Shown: positions 5,647 through 12,154 of the stretch, piece by piece | Position numbering within the stretch: the stretch's first letter is position 1 | How the letters are laid out: every line of letters begins with the position of its first letter | Assembly (NCBI GenBank): GCA_030608745.1 | Contig: JAUWDQ010000058.1 | Span: 1 to 12,154 of the forward strand | DNA length: 12,154 nucleotides | Direction of reading: 5' to 3' | Source of the DNA: Pseudomonadota bacterium | GTDB lineage: Bacteria > Desulfobacterota > BSN033 > WVXP01 > G020346125 | Notes under the pieces: model-generated | The model's input: the letters and a program-made list of their open reading frames with translations, nothing else | Databases searched by the model: none | Told to the model about the DNA's origin: nothing | Translations under genes and position numbers: made by a program

Positions 5647-6342
5647 ATGATTGCTCGATCGCTTCATCCTTGGGATGTCAACTACCGGGAGGCCATCCGA
5701 ATCCAGGAGAAGCTGAGGGCCACCATTTCCCTGACCAACTCCACCCGGAAAGTTAGCTCCATCGCCGGGGCCGATGTCTCCTATTCGAAGAGAGGCGACG
5801 AGGGAATCGGCGCGGTGGTTGTACTCAGTTACCCCGGCCTCGAGCCTATAGATGAAGCCTTTGCCAAGGGAAAGGTCTCCTTTCCCTATATCCCGGGGCT
5901 GCTGAGCTTCCGGGAAGCCCCCTTGTTAATCGAAGTTTTCCAAAGGCTTCAGCGCCCTCCCGATGTAGCCCTGTACGACGGCCAGGGAATAGCTCATCCC
6001 CGATCCTTAGGATTGGCTTCCCATATGGGCTTGCTCCTGGACTTGCCTTCGATCGGGTGTGCTAAGCAAAAATTGGTGGGGGATTTTGGGGAAGTGGGGC
6101 CTCAACCGGCAAGTACTACCCCTTTGAAATTGGGGGGTAAGATCATCGGAGCCGTAATCCGGACCAAAAGGGGGGTTAAACCGGTCTTCGTGTCTCCAGG
6201 CCATCGCATCGACTTAGAAACCAGTATACAGCTGGTTTTGAAAACGTGCAGGGGGTTCAGGCTCCCAGAACCTCTCCGCCGGGCTCACCTTATGGTAAAG
6301 AGAATCCGATCCCAGGGAAGGACTTCACCCACGGAAAAATGA
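5647..6342 (+). CDS. nfi: Endonuclease V (deoxyinosine 3' endonuclease)
   Basis: This 231-residue protein repairs deaminated purines by nicking DNA at the second phosphodiester bond 3' to inosine. All core motifs are present: GADVSY with D43, PYIPGLLSFRE with Y81 and E90, YDGQGIAHPR with D111, GCAKQKL with K140, and SPGHRIDL (183-190) with H186. D43, E90 and D111 line up with the metal-binding D43/E89/D110 of the Thermotoga enzyme, and Y81 with the wedge tyrosine. Its length is typical. It starts 49 bases after the lipoprotein gene behind only a weak ribosome site, and is followed after 9 bases by the small gene at 6352. It may be read through from upstream; no clear promoter was seen. The C-terminal tail after about 218 is basic and poorly conserved in character. 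Confidence 0.93.
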   Translation: MIARSLHPWDVNYREAIRIQEKLRATISLTNSTRKVSSIAGADVSYSKRGDEGIGAVVVLSYPGLEPIDEAFAKGKVSFPYIPGLLSFREAPLLIEVFQRLQRPPDVALYDGQGIAHPRSLGLASHMGLLLDLPSIGCAKQKLVGDFGEVGPQPASTTPLKLGGKIIGAVIRTKRGVKPVFVSPGHRIDLETSIQLVLKTCRGFRLPEPLRRAHLMVKRIRSQGRTSPTEK

Positions 6343-6351
6343 GGTAGGGAT

Positions 6352-6549
6352 ATGGGAAAGAGGGGAAAAATCCCGGTATTGATTCGGCACTGGATCGAAC
6401 ACAATGAATCCCATGGTGAGGAATATCGGAGATGGGCGGACATCGCCCGCGAAGAAGGCTTAGAAGGGGTAGGGACCCTCATCCTTGAAGCGGCGGATCG
6501 CATTCAATCCGCCAACGAGAAGCTGAAGGAGGCATTAGAGCAGCTTTGA
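6352..6549 (+). CDS. Small conserved-looking helical protein, function unknown
   Basis: The 65-residue acidic and basic peptide has no signal or membrane segment and looks like two amphipathic helices (about 8-34 and 36-64). A striking feature is HWIEHNESHGEEYRRWA (13-29), where H13, H17 and H21 recur every four residues and so fall on one helix face, with E16 and E24 nearby. That could bind a metal, though it may only be a surface pattern. A good ribosome site (GAGGTAGGGA) ends one base before the ATG region, and the gene lies 9 bases after nfi, so it is very likely real and translated. I believe similar short proteins with a WxEHNxxH pattern occur in other anaerobes (recently named DUF8180), but I cannot confirm this. 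Confidence 0.65.
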   Translation: MGKRGKIPVLIRHWIEHNESHGEEYRRWADIAREEGLEGVGTLILEAADRIQSANEKLKEALEQL

Positions 6550-6556
6550 AATCGCC

Positions 6557-7708
6557 TCAACCTCCCCTTCCCCTTTTCCTGAGATAGGCCTCCAGGCGAT
6601 CCATGCCCTCCGCGATATTTTCCATGGAGCGGGCATAGGAAAAACGGAGAAATCCCTCGGCGTTTGTGCCGAAATCGATCCCAGGGGCCACCCCCACCTT
6701 GGCCTCCTCGAGGATATCGAAGGCGAGACGATAGGAATCATCGGAAAAACGCTTCGCATTGGCCAGGATGTAGAAGGCCCCGGTAGGTTCAACCATGATA
6801 CGAAAGCCCAACTTCCTCAGTCGCCTGATCATGAATTTTCTCCGCTGATCGTAGGTCTCCCTCATTCTCCTGACTTCTTCATCGGCCTCATAGAGGGCGG
6901 AGATGGCCGCCAACTGGACGAAGGAATTGGCCGAGATGAACAGGTTCTGTTGAATCCTCTGCATGGGGCGAATAAATTCCTTGGGGGCGATGAGATAGCC
7001 CAACCTCCATCCCGTCATGGCGTACAATTTCGAAAATCCGTTGATGACGAAGGCATTTTCCGTATATTCGAGGATGGAATGGGCTTCCCCCTCGTAGACC
7101 AACCCTTGGTATATCTCATCGGAAATAATTATGGGGGAGAATCGCGCTATCTCCTCCATTCTCTCGCCCGAAAGTACATTTCCCGTGGGGTTGGACGGGG
7201 AATTGATGAGGATGCCTTTGGTCCTAGGGCCAATCTTGGGGGAGATCATTTCGGGGATGTACTGAAACCCTTCCTCCTCCAACACATCCACGAAAACGGG
7301 CACTCCATCTACGTACTTAATGATATTGGGATAACAGGGGTAATAGGGATTGGGCAATATGAGCTCATCTCCTTCTTCCAAGAGCGTCGAGAAGAGCAAG
7401 AGCATGGCCGTGGATGTCCCCGATGCGATGAGAATCCGATCTGGTGTTACTTGAACCCCGTATGTTTTCTCGTAATCCGCGGAAATGGCCTCCCTCAACT
7501 CGAGTAAACCCAGGCTGTGGGTATAATGGGTTTTCCCATCACAGAGGGCCTTGAAACAGGCCTCCTTAATGCATTGAGGGGTATCGAAATCGGGCTCTCC
7601 TATCTCCAAGTGGATCACATGCTCGCCCTTCTGTTCCAATTCCAGGGCCTTCTCCATGACATCCATGACGATAAAAGGAGGAATTTCTAAGGCTTTATTG
7701 GAAATCAT
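6557..7708 (-). CDS. Pyridoxal-phosphate-dependent class I/II aminotransferase
   Basis: This fold-type I aminotransferase of the AspC/AlaA-like family moves an amino group between an amino acid and a 2-oxo acid in the cytosol. Counted from a TTG at 7720 (387 residues), the PLP lysine is K231 in NGFSKLYAMTGWRLGY. N177 (SNPTG), D201 and Y204 (SDEIY) and R239 hold the cofactor, and R359 (FLRFSYA) should bind the substrate carboxylate. The start is uncertain: TTG 7720, GTG 7711 and ATG 7708 are in frame. AGGGGG ends directly before the TTG, which suits the later codons, so I chose ATG 7708 (383 residues). It is the last gene of the minus-strand cluster, 24 bases after gspM. Substrate (aspartate, alanine or aromatic) cannot be decided from sequence. 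Confidence 0.88.
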   Translation of the reverse strand: MISNKALEIPPFIVMDVMEKALELEQKGEHVIHLEIGEPDFDTPQCIKEACFKALCDGKTHYTHSLGLLELREAISADYEKTYGVQVTPDRILIASGTSTAMLLLFSTLLEEGDELILPNPYYPCYPNIIKYVDGVPVFVDVLEEEGFQYIPEMISPKIGPRTKGILINSPSNPTGNVLSGERMEEIARFSPIIISDEIYQGLVYEGEAHSILEYTENAFVINGFSKLYAMTGWRLGYLIAPKEFIRPMQRIQQNLFISANSFVQLAAISALYEADEEVRRMRETYDQRRKFMIRRLRKLGFRIMVEPTGAFYILANAKRFSDDSYRLAFDILEEAKVGVAPGIDFGTNAEGFLRFSYARSMENIAEGMDRLEAYLRKRGRGG

Positions 7709-7732
7709 CACAGTGCTCAACCCCCTGGAATC

Positions 7733-8263
7733 CTACCTTCCTTTCGAGGTCTCGTAGGTCGATACCAGGAAAGTCGCATCCAGGTATTTGGGGTTATCAT
7801 GCCTCTTTTTCAAATGGAGCCTTTTGATTCGAAGAAAAGCTTCGCTATTCTCAATGCGAAACAGATAATCCACCAGCTGTCTGGTGGTGATGTTCTCCAG
7901 CTTAACCGCCACCGAGGACTCCTTATAATGCTCACCGATGGGGGTGCTCTGGGGTTTCATAGAGGCGATGTTGCCCTTAATGAGTGTTTTGGCGGCCAAA
8001 CTCTCCAAATGGGAAAAAAGTGGGAAGTTCTTTCCCCTCTTCCGCGCCTTCCCCTTCAATTGCTCCATCCTCTCCCTTATCTCGATATATTCCTGGCTGA
8101 GGGTGGAAATCTTCTTCAGTTCCTTGGTCTTTTGGTCAATCCTCCGATCCAATAACTCCATCTTCTTCATATAGGGGGTTACGATAAGGGTATATGCGAG
8201 GATCATCGCCACCAAGAAGGCCCCTAAACCCAGGACTATCTTCTCCCTAAAGGCCAGCCTCAT
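7733..8263 (-). CDS. gspM: GspM/PilO-like inner-membrane protein of type II secretion or type IV pilus assembly
   Basis: The 176-residue protein has a short cytoplasmic N-terminus, one membrane helix (about 10-28), a charged coiled-coil segment (about 31-75) and a C-terminal ferredoxin-like region (about 85-172). This is the GspM/PilO arrangement. It would pair with the GspL C-terminal domain to form the inner-membrane platform linking the secretion ATPase to the periplasmic pseudopilus. The start codon overlaps the gspL stop in an ATGA (8260-8263), and an AGGAG ribosome site lies in the gspL 3' end, so translation is coupled. GspM and PilO are hard to tell apart; the GspM name follows from the fused GspL partner and the lack of a PilP gene here. 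Confidence 0.75.
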   Translation of the reverse strand: MRLAFREKIVLGLGAFLVAMILAYTLIVTPYMKKMELLDRRIDQKTKELKKISTLSQEYIEIRERMEQLKGKARKRGKNFPLFSHLESLAAKTLIKGNIASMKPQSTPIGEHYKESSVAVKLENITTRQLVDYLFRIENSEAFLRIKRLHLKKRHDNPKYLDATFLVSTYETSKGR

Positions 8264-9855
8264 CTCGGTTTCTCCTCACCCATGGAGATTGAGAATTTGA
8301 ATTCCACCTTATCCCCTTTTGTCCCGACCTTAGCATGGGTAAGGGCTACTCGTTCGAACCCCGTGAATGTTTGAAGCCCCGCCTTAATCTTGTCAACGGA
8401 TTCAAAGGAATTGGTCTCCCCCGTTATTGCAACCCTCCCCTTATTGATGGCGAGGTCCCTAATGTCCACCGAAACATCCTCTGGGATTTGAAGGGTAATC
8501 TCCCGCATCAGGTCCAGTACGGACATCCCCGCCACCCCTGCCTCCGAGAAGAGCAGGGGTTCCCTTTTGAGCTCCTCAACCTTGACCCTCATCTGCTGGA
8601 CTTCGTTCACGATATGCTTGATCTCGGGAAGGGTACTGGTGAAAACCTTCCTAATTTGGCTATTTAAATCCTCGTAATGTCTCTGTTTCATGTCGAGTTT
8701 GAGGTAGAAATCGAAAGAGACCAACAGAAGGAGGGTAAGCAAACATATTCCGGCACAGATGATTTTCCCCTTGATCTCTTTTACTTCGCTTCGAAATGCA
8801 AACTCATCCCTTCGGAAATTGGCCTGGGAAAAACTCCCACTTCCCACGCCCCTCAAACCCAAGCCTAACCCAGGGGGGATGAGGCCGGCTGGAACAGGTT
8901 TCACGGTCAATTTGTTAAAGGGAGCTTCCAAGACGTTCAATGGCTTGGCCTCCACCTTCAGTTCCCGTGAAAGGTATGGTATCAGGTTCCGTAAGGAACT
9001 GGTTCCCCCACAGAGAAAAATACGACTGACCCTCTCATGATGGTCTGCCTCGAAGGAATGAAAGGTCTGTTTCATCTCCCTGACCAGAGGGGATACGGCC
9101 GATTCGATACATTTCGAAAACCGCCTCTCCTCTTCGGACTTCCCCTGGTCCTCCAAGATAATCCCATGGAGAATTTTGCCTTGCTCCGCCTCATCATGGG
9201 AAAGTTCAAACTCCCGCTGGATAGCCCCGGTGATTGCCTCCCCCCCAATGGGAAGGCTCCGGATCATGCATAAATGACCACTGTTTACAATACATATTGA
9301 AGTCTTTGACGCCCCTATATCGGCGAGGGAAAACGCACCCTCTATGCCCCGGAGGATGAGGCTGGCGACGCTATACAGGGAAAGGACATCCACGTCCACT
9401 ATCTTCGGTGAAATTTTTGCCCTTTCAAGGGTTTCAAGGTGATCCCTCAGCACATCCTTCTTAACGAGAAGGGCGAGGACTTGGGCCCCTCCTTCTTCGT
9501 CCTTCACAACATGGTATGATACGACCATCTCCTCGATGTTAAAGGGAGTGTATCCCTCTACTTCGAAGGGAATCACCTTGTCCATCTTCTTCCGATCGGC
9601 AAAGGGAAGCTTGATGATGCGAGCAGATATCTGATGCCCTGGAAGGGAGGTGATCACGGTATCTCCCCCGATGCGCCCCTCACCAAAAAGCTCGGCGAGA
9701 GCTTGAGCAACCGCATCTGACGGAGCTATCCCTTCTTCCCGTGGAATCTCCCTCTCGTGGAAACCGATAAGTTCGAACCCCCGGAAGGTCCTCCGAAGCT
9801 GGACGGCCTTAATAGAATGACTTCCGATGTCCAATCCGATGATCTTCTGGGGCAT
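8260..9855 (-). CDS. gspL: GspL-like PilM-PilN fusion, inner-membrane platform protein
   Basis: The 531-residue protein fuses an actin-like PilM domain (about 1-330) to a PilN-like part. The PilM part shows the nucleotide-fold motifs GLDIGSHSIKAVQL (7-20), LADIGASKTS (178-187) and LCGGTSSL (281-288). It is followed by ANFRRDEFAF (345-354), matching the short motif before the membrane span in GspL/PilN proteins. One membrane helix follows (about 364-383), then a coiled coil (about 390-430) and a periplasmic ferredoxin-like domain (about 445-525). Known GspL has this layout: its cytoplasmic part binds the ATPase GspE and its periplasmic part binds GspM. A ribosome site (AAGGGA) precedes the ATG at 9855, 30 bases after the SAM hydrolase gene. 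No gspC-K or gspE gene is in the window. A type IV pilus role is the main alternative. Confidence 0.82.
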   Translation of the reverse strand: MPQKIIGLDIGSHSIKAVQLRRTFRGFELIGFHEREIPREEGIAPSDAVAQALAELFGEGRIGGDTVITSLPGHQISARIIKLPFADRKKMDKVIPFEVEGYTPFNIEEMVVSYHVVKDEEGGAQVLALLVKKDVLRDHLETLERAKISPKIVDVDVLSLYSVASLILRGIEGAFSLADIGASKTSICIVNSGHLCMIRSLPIGGEAITGAIQREFELSHDEAEQGKILHGIILEDQGKSEEERRFSKCIESAVSPLVREMKQTFHSFEADHHERVSRIFLCGGTSSLRNLIPYLSRELKVEAKPLNVLEAPFNKLTVKPVPAGLIPPGLGLGLRGVGSGSFSQANFRRDEFAFRSEVKEIKGKIICAGICLLTLLLLVSFDFYLKLDMKQRHYEDLNSQIRKVFTSTLPEIKHIVNEVQQMRVKVEELKREPLLFSEAGVAGMSVLDLMREITLQIPEDVSVDIRDLAINKGRVAITGETNSFESVDKIKAGLQTFTGFERVALTHAKVGTKGDKVEFKFSISMGEEKPR

Positions 9856-9885
9856 CTGGTTCCCTTCCCCTTTTTTAGTAACCCC

Positions 9886-10674
9886 TCAAGGCGAAAACAG
9901 CTCGATCCTCTCCCCCTTGGCCGCCTTCAAGGCCTCTCCGGCACTATCCCCCATGAGGGAAATTTCCAACAGGTCAAAACTATCGAAGATGGCCATGAGC
10001 TCTCCCTTTTTTGCCTCGACATAGGCGGCCTTGAGGCCCGATATCCGTCTGCCCTTTATGTGGATTTGAAGGACCCCTTGGCCAGCCAAGGGTTCGAGAA
10101 GGCGGCGGGGTAGATTGGTAATCAAGTTACCGAACCGATCGATGTGGATCACCTCCCCCATTAACCCTTTGTCGGTGACCCTCGGCTCCGGAATATCTAT
10201 CTCGGACCACTGATCCAGTCTCACCCCGAATTCTTCGGGCTTTCGTCCCACCGAAAGGTGGGCAGCGATGGGTGCGAAGATATCCCGGCCGTGAAAGGTT
10301 TGGCTAATGGGTTTCCGAAAAAAATCGCGGGTGCGGATACCCACGACCTGCTTAACCTCTTCTTCTCGGTAGATCCAGGTGAATAGCCCGTTATCTGGAC
10401 CCACAAAATAGTATCCCTCGGTCTCCACCACGAGGGCCTCCCTGTGGGCCCCCACCTCGGGGTCAACGACACCCAGATGAATAGATCCACGGGGGAAGGA
10501 GCGATAGGTATTCCCCAAAACAAAAGCCCCTTCAAATACCCCCTGGGGCGGGATTTCATGGGTGATATCCACTAAGGTGCATTGGGGATTGATACCCAAT
10601 ATCACCCCTTTCATCGTCCCGACATAACCATCCTTCGTGCCGAAGTCGGTCATCAAGGTAATGATTCTCTCCAA
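9886..10674 (-). CDS. SAM hydroxide adenosyltransferase (DUF62 family)
   Basis: The 262-residue enzyme belongs to the fluorinase/duf62 family, which uses hydroxide derived from water to split S-adenosylmethionine into adenosine and methionine. The conserved Asp-Arg-His triad is present as D71, R78 and H128, with the same Asp-to-Arg spacing as the archaeal PH0463 enzyme. Other family marks are TDFGTKDGYVG (9-19), VVDPEVG (69-75), GPDNGL (92-97) and FGNLITNL (181-188). The start is TTG (10674): the first ATG (residue 8) would remove the conserved first beta strand, and a G-rich site precedes the TTG. It begins 13 bases after mtnA. Nothing suggests halogenation, since family members with hydroxide activity are the common form. 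Physiological purpose is unclear in the family; its neighbour MtnA points to SAM/methylthio turnover. Confidence 0.9.
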   Translation of the reverse strand: MERIITLMTDFGTKDGYVGTMKGVILGINPQCTLVDITHEIPPQGVFEGAFVLGNTYRSFPRGSIHLGVVDPEVGAHREALVVETEGYYFVGPDNGLFTWIYREEEVKQVVGIRTRDFFRKPISQTFHGRDIFAPIAAHLSVGRKPEEFGVRLDQWSEIDIPEPRVTDKGLMGEVIHIDRFGNLITNLPRRLLEPLAGQGVLQIHIKGRRISGLKAAYVEAKKGELMAIFDSFDLLEISLMGDSAGEALKAAKGERIELFSP

Positions 10675-10687
10675 GGTGGCCCCCGAC

Positions 10688-11725
10688 TCAGGAAAATAGA
10701 TCTCTCAGGCTGGTCCCGAAGGGCTCTTGCGCGACTCCCCGTTCGGTAATGATGGCTGTAACGTATTCGTGGGGCGTCACATCGAAGGCGGGATTCAATA
10801 CCCTCACCCCCTCCGGCGCGATCTGCCTGTCGAAAGGATGAGTTACCTCTCGGCTATCGCGTTCCTCAATGGGAATCTCATCGCCTATGGCGAGGGAGAG
10901 GTCAAATGTGGAAAGGGGTGCGGCTACATAGAAGGGAATCCCATGGGTCTTGGCTAGCAGGGCAATGGAATAGGTTCCGATTTTATTGGCCACGTCGCCG
11001 TTGGCAGATATGCGGTCCGCTCCCACAATCACCAGATGGATCAACCCCTTGCTCATCAGGTACCCCGACATGCCATCGATGACAAGGGTTACGGGAATCC
11101 CCTCCTTATCCAGTTCCCATGCCGTCAACCTGGCCCCCTGAAGTTGAGGTCGGGTTTCGCAGACATATACCTCCAGATCTTTTCCCTCCTCATGGGCAGC
11201 CCTTATAACACCCAAGGCGGTTCCATAACCGGCTGTAGCCAAGGCTCCGGCATTGCAATGGGTCAAAATAGCGCTCCCGTTTCGGATATATCGCTTCCCA
11301 TTATGACCCATTCGACGATTGACCTCGATATCCGCTTCCCTTATCGCCATGGCCTCCGATTTCAGAGAGCGCCTCAATTCATCCAATCCCTCCCCTTCGT
11401 GCCTGCGCACAACCTCTTTCATTCTTTGGACGGCCCAGCAGAGGTTGGCCGCGGTCGGACGTGTTTCCATCATCATATGGCAAATCCTTTCGAACTCCTC
11501 CTTGAATCGGCCGGTGTTTTTGACCCGCAGCCTCATCGCCCCCAAGGCGATCCCCATGGCAGCCGCTACGCCAATGGCCGGGGCCCCCCGGATGGTCATA
11601 TTTCTGATGGCCTCGGCCACTCCCTCAGGTCTCTCACACTCCACATAAGCTTCTTCCGTCGGGAGCCTCCGCTGGTCCAGCATTACGACCTTGCCATTTC
11701 TCCATGTAACCGTCTCATATTTCAT
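10688..11725 (-). CDS. mtnA: S-methyl-5-thioribose-1-phosphate isomerase (MtnA)
   Basis: The 345-residue enzyme isomerises methylthioribose-1-phosphate to methylthioribulose-1-phosphate in the methionine salvage route. The catalytic cysteine is C157 in LTHCNAGALATAGYGTA and the acid is D237 in VGADRISANGDVANKIGTY, equivalent to C160/D240 of the Bacillus enzyme. The N-terminal MTIRGAPAIG (43-52) and C-terminal ITERG (326-330) are typical, separating it from eIF2B-like relatives. Length is normal. It lies 28 bases after gatB. No mtnB, C, D, K, N or P gene is in the window, so either those lie elsewhere or the organism uses a shorter shunt; some bacteria use MtnA-type isomerases on 5-deoxyribose-1-phosphate as well. 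Confidence 0.95.
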   Translation of the reverse strand: MKYETVTWRNGKVVMLDQRRLPTEEAYVECERPEGVAEAIRNMTIRGAPAIGVAAAMGIALGAMRLRVKNTGRFKEEFERICHMMMETRPTAANLCWAVQRMKEVVRRHEGEGLDELRRSLKSEAMAIREADIEVNRRMGHNGKRYIRNGSAILTHCNAGALATAGYGTALGVIRAAHEEGKDLEVYVCETRPQLQGARLTAWELDKEGIPVTLVIDGMSGYLMSKGLIHLVIVGADRISANGDVANKIGTYSIALLAKTHGIPFYVAAPLSTFDLSLAIGDEIPIEERDSREVTHPFDRQIAPEGVRVLNPAFDVTPHEYVTAIITERGVAQEPFGTSLRDLFS

Positions 11726-11753
11726 GGGAAAACCCTGAAAAAAGGATAACCCA

Positions 11754-12154
11754 TTACCCCTTCGATAGGCTCTTCCTCATTAGCTCATTTACCAATTTCG
11801 GATTTGCCTTTCCCTTAGTCGCCTTCATCACCTGTCCCACGAAGAAGCCAAAGAGTTGCTCCTTGCCCTTTTGATAATCCTCAACCAATTTCGGGTTCCC
11901 TTCCAAAACCCCTCGGATAATCCCTTGGATCTCATCCACATCGGTAAGCTGAATCAGCCCCTTCTCGTGAACGATTTCCTCGGGGCCTCTTCCACTCCGG
12001 TACATCTCCTCGAAGACCGTCTTGGCGATCTTCCCGCTGATAACCCCATCGGTGATCATCTTCAACATGGAGGCCAGATTCTTGGGGGGAACCGGACATT
12101 TCTCGATCTCCCGATCGTCCTTATTGAGTTCCCTCAGCAAATCCCCCATGATCC
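11754..12154 (-). CDS. gatB: GatB, C-terminal part: Asp-tRNA(Asn)/Glu-tRNA(Gln) amidotransferase subunit B
   Basis: This partial gene runs off the right edge, where the frame stays open to 12154. About 132 residues are visible, against roughly 475 in full GatB. They form the helical YqeY-like tail that grips the tRNA. The end, QLFGFFVGQVMKATKGKANP then LVNELMRKSL, is the characteristic GatB C-terminus, and DREIEKCPVPPKNLASMLKM fits the linker into the tail domain. GatCAB converts mischarged Glu-tRNA(Gln) or Asp-tRNA(Asn) to the amide form, implying that this organism lacks a direct synthetase for at least one of them. It is the first visible gene of the minus-strand cluster. Confidence 0.93.
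   Translation of the reverse strand, partial: IMGDLLRELNKDDREIEKCPVPPKNLASMLKMITDGVISGKIAKTVFEEMYRSGRGPEEIVHEKGLIQLTDVDEIQGIIRGVLEGNPKLVEDYQKGKEQLFGFFVGQVMKATKGKANPKLVNELMRKSLSKG

Noticed and set aside
6950..7507. 185-residue plus-strand frame opposite the aminotransferase
   Set aside because: It lies entirely inside the aminotransferase gene and has no motif of its own.
11036..11749. 237-residue plus-strand frame opposite mtnA
   Set aside because: mtnA is unmistakable on the other strand; the frame is histidine/proline-rich with no family resemblance.

Overview
The window looks like chromosomal DNA from a Gram-negative bacterium, most likely a deltaproteobacterium in the broad sense (Desulfobacterota). 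The clues are an LPS-export permease, an outer-membrane-type lipoprotein with a TPR plus periplasmic-binding architecture, an inner-membrane GspL/GspM (PilMN/PilO-like) pair, GatB (indirect tRNA amidation) and intergenic repeats of a kind I associate with that group. This placement is inference, since no rRNA is present. Base composition looks even and near 50% GC, with no island-like block. Promoters resemble E. coli sigma-70 sites, and start codons include TTG.

Layout. Positions 1-546 are non-coding: a leftward promoter at the very edge, a long imperfect inverted-repeat element (107-233), short repeats, and a good promoter with a palindromic spacer in front of lptG. The plus-strand genes follow: lptG (547-1626); a repeat-rich gap with its own promoter; a thiamine-binding MTH1187-family protein (1926-2222); a UlaG-like metallo-beta-lactamase-fold hydrolase (2430-3083); a gap with two covarying hairpins; hypoxanthine phosphoribosyltransferase hpt (3257-3781); an overlapping lipoprotein gene of the penicillin-binding-protein-activator type (3768-5597); endonuclease V nfi (5647-6342); and a 65-residue helical protein (6352-6549).

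The right half is one tightly packed minus-strand cluster, read right to left: gatB (3' end only, cut by the window edge), mtnA, a SAM hydroxide adenosyltransferase, gspL (PilM-PilN fusion), gspM (PilO-like) and a class I aminotransferase. Spacings run from a 4-base overlap to about 30 bases, so co-transcription is likely. The two halves meet tail to tail at 6550-6556 with no room for a terminator.

Functionally the plus-strand genes are cell-envelope, purine-salvage and repair genes, mostly with separate promoters. The minus-strand cluster joins translation (GatB), methionine/SAM metabolism (MtnA and the SAM hydrolase) and the inner-membrane platform of a type II secretion or type IV pilus machine. 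I found no evidence of a defence system, CRISPR array, prophage or new multi-gene system. The most interesting unexplained material is non-coding: the inverted-repeat element, an octanucleotide repeat that flanks lptG in opposite orientations, the palindrome inside the lptG promoter, and the paired hairpins before hpt.
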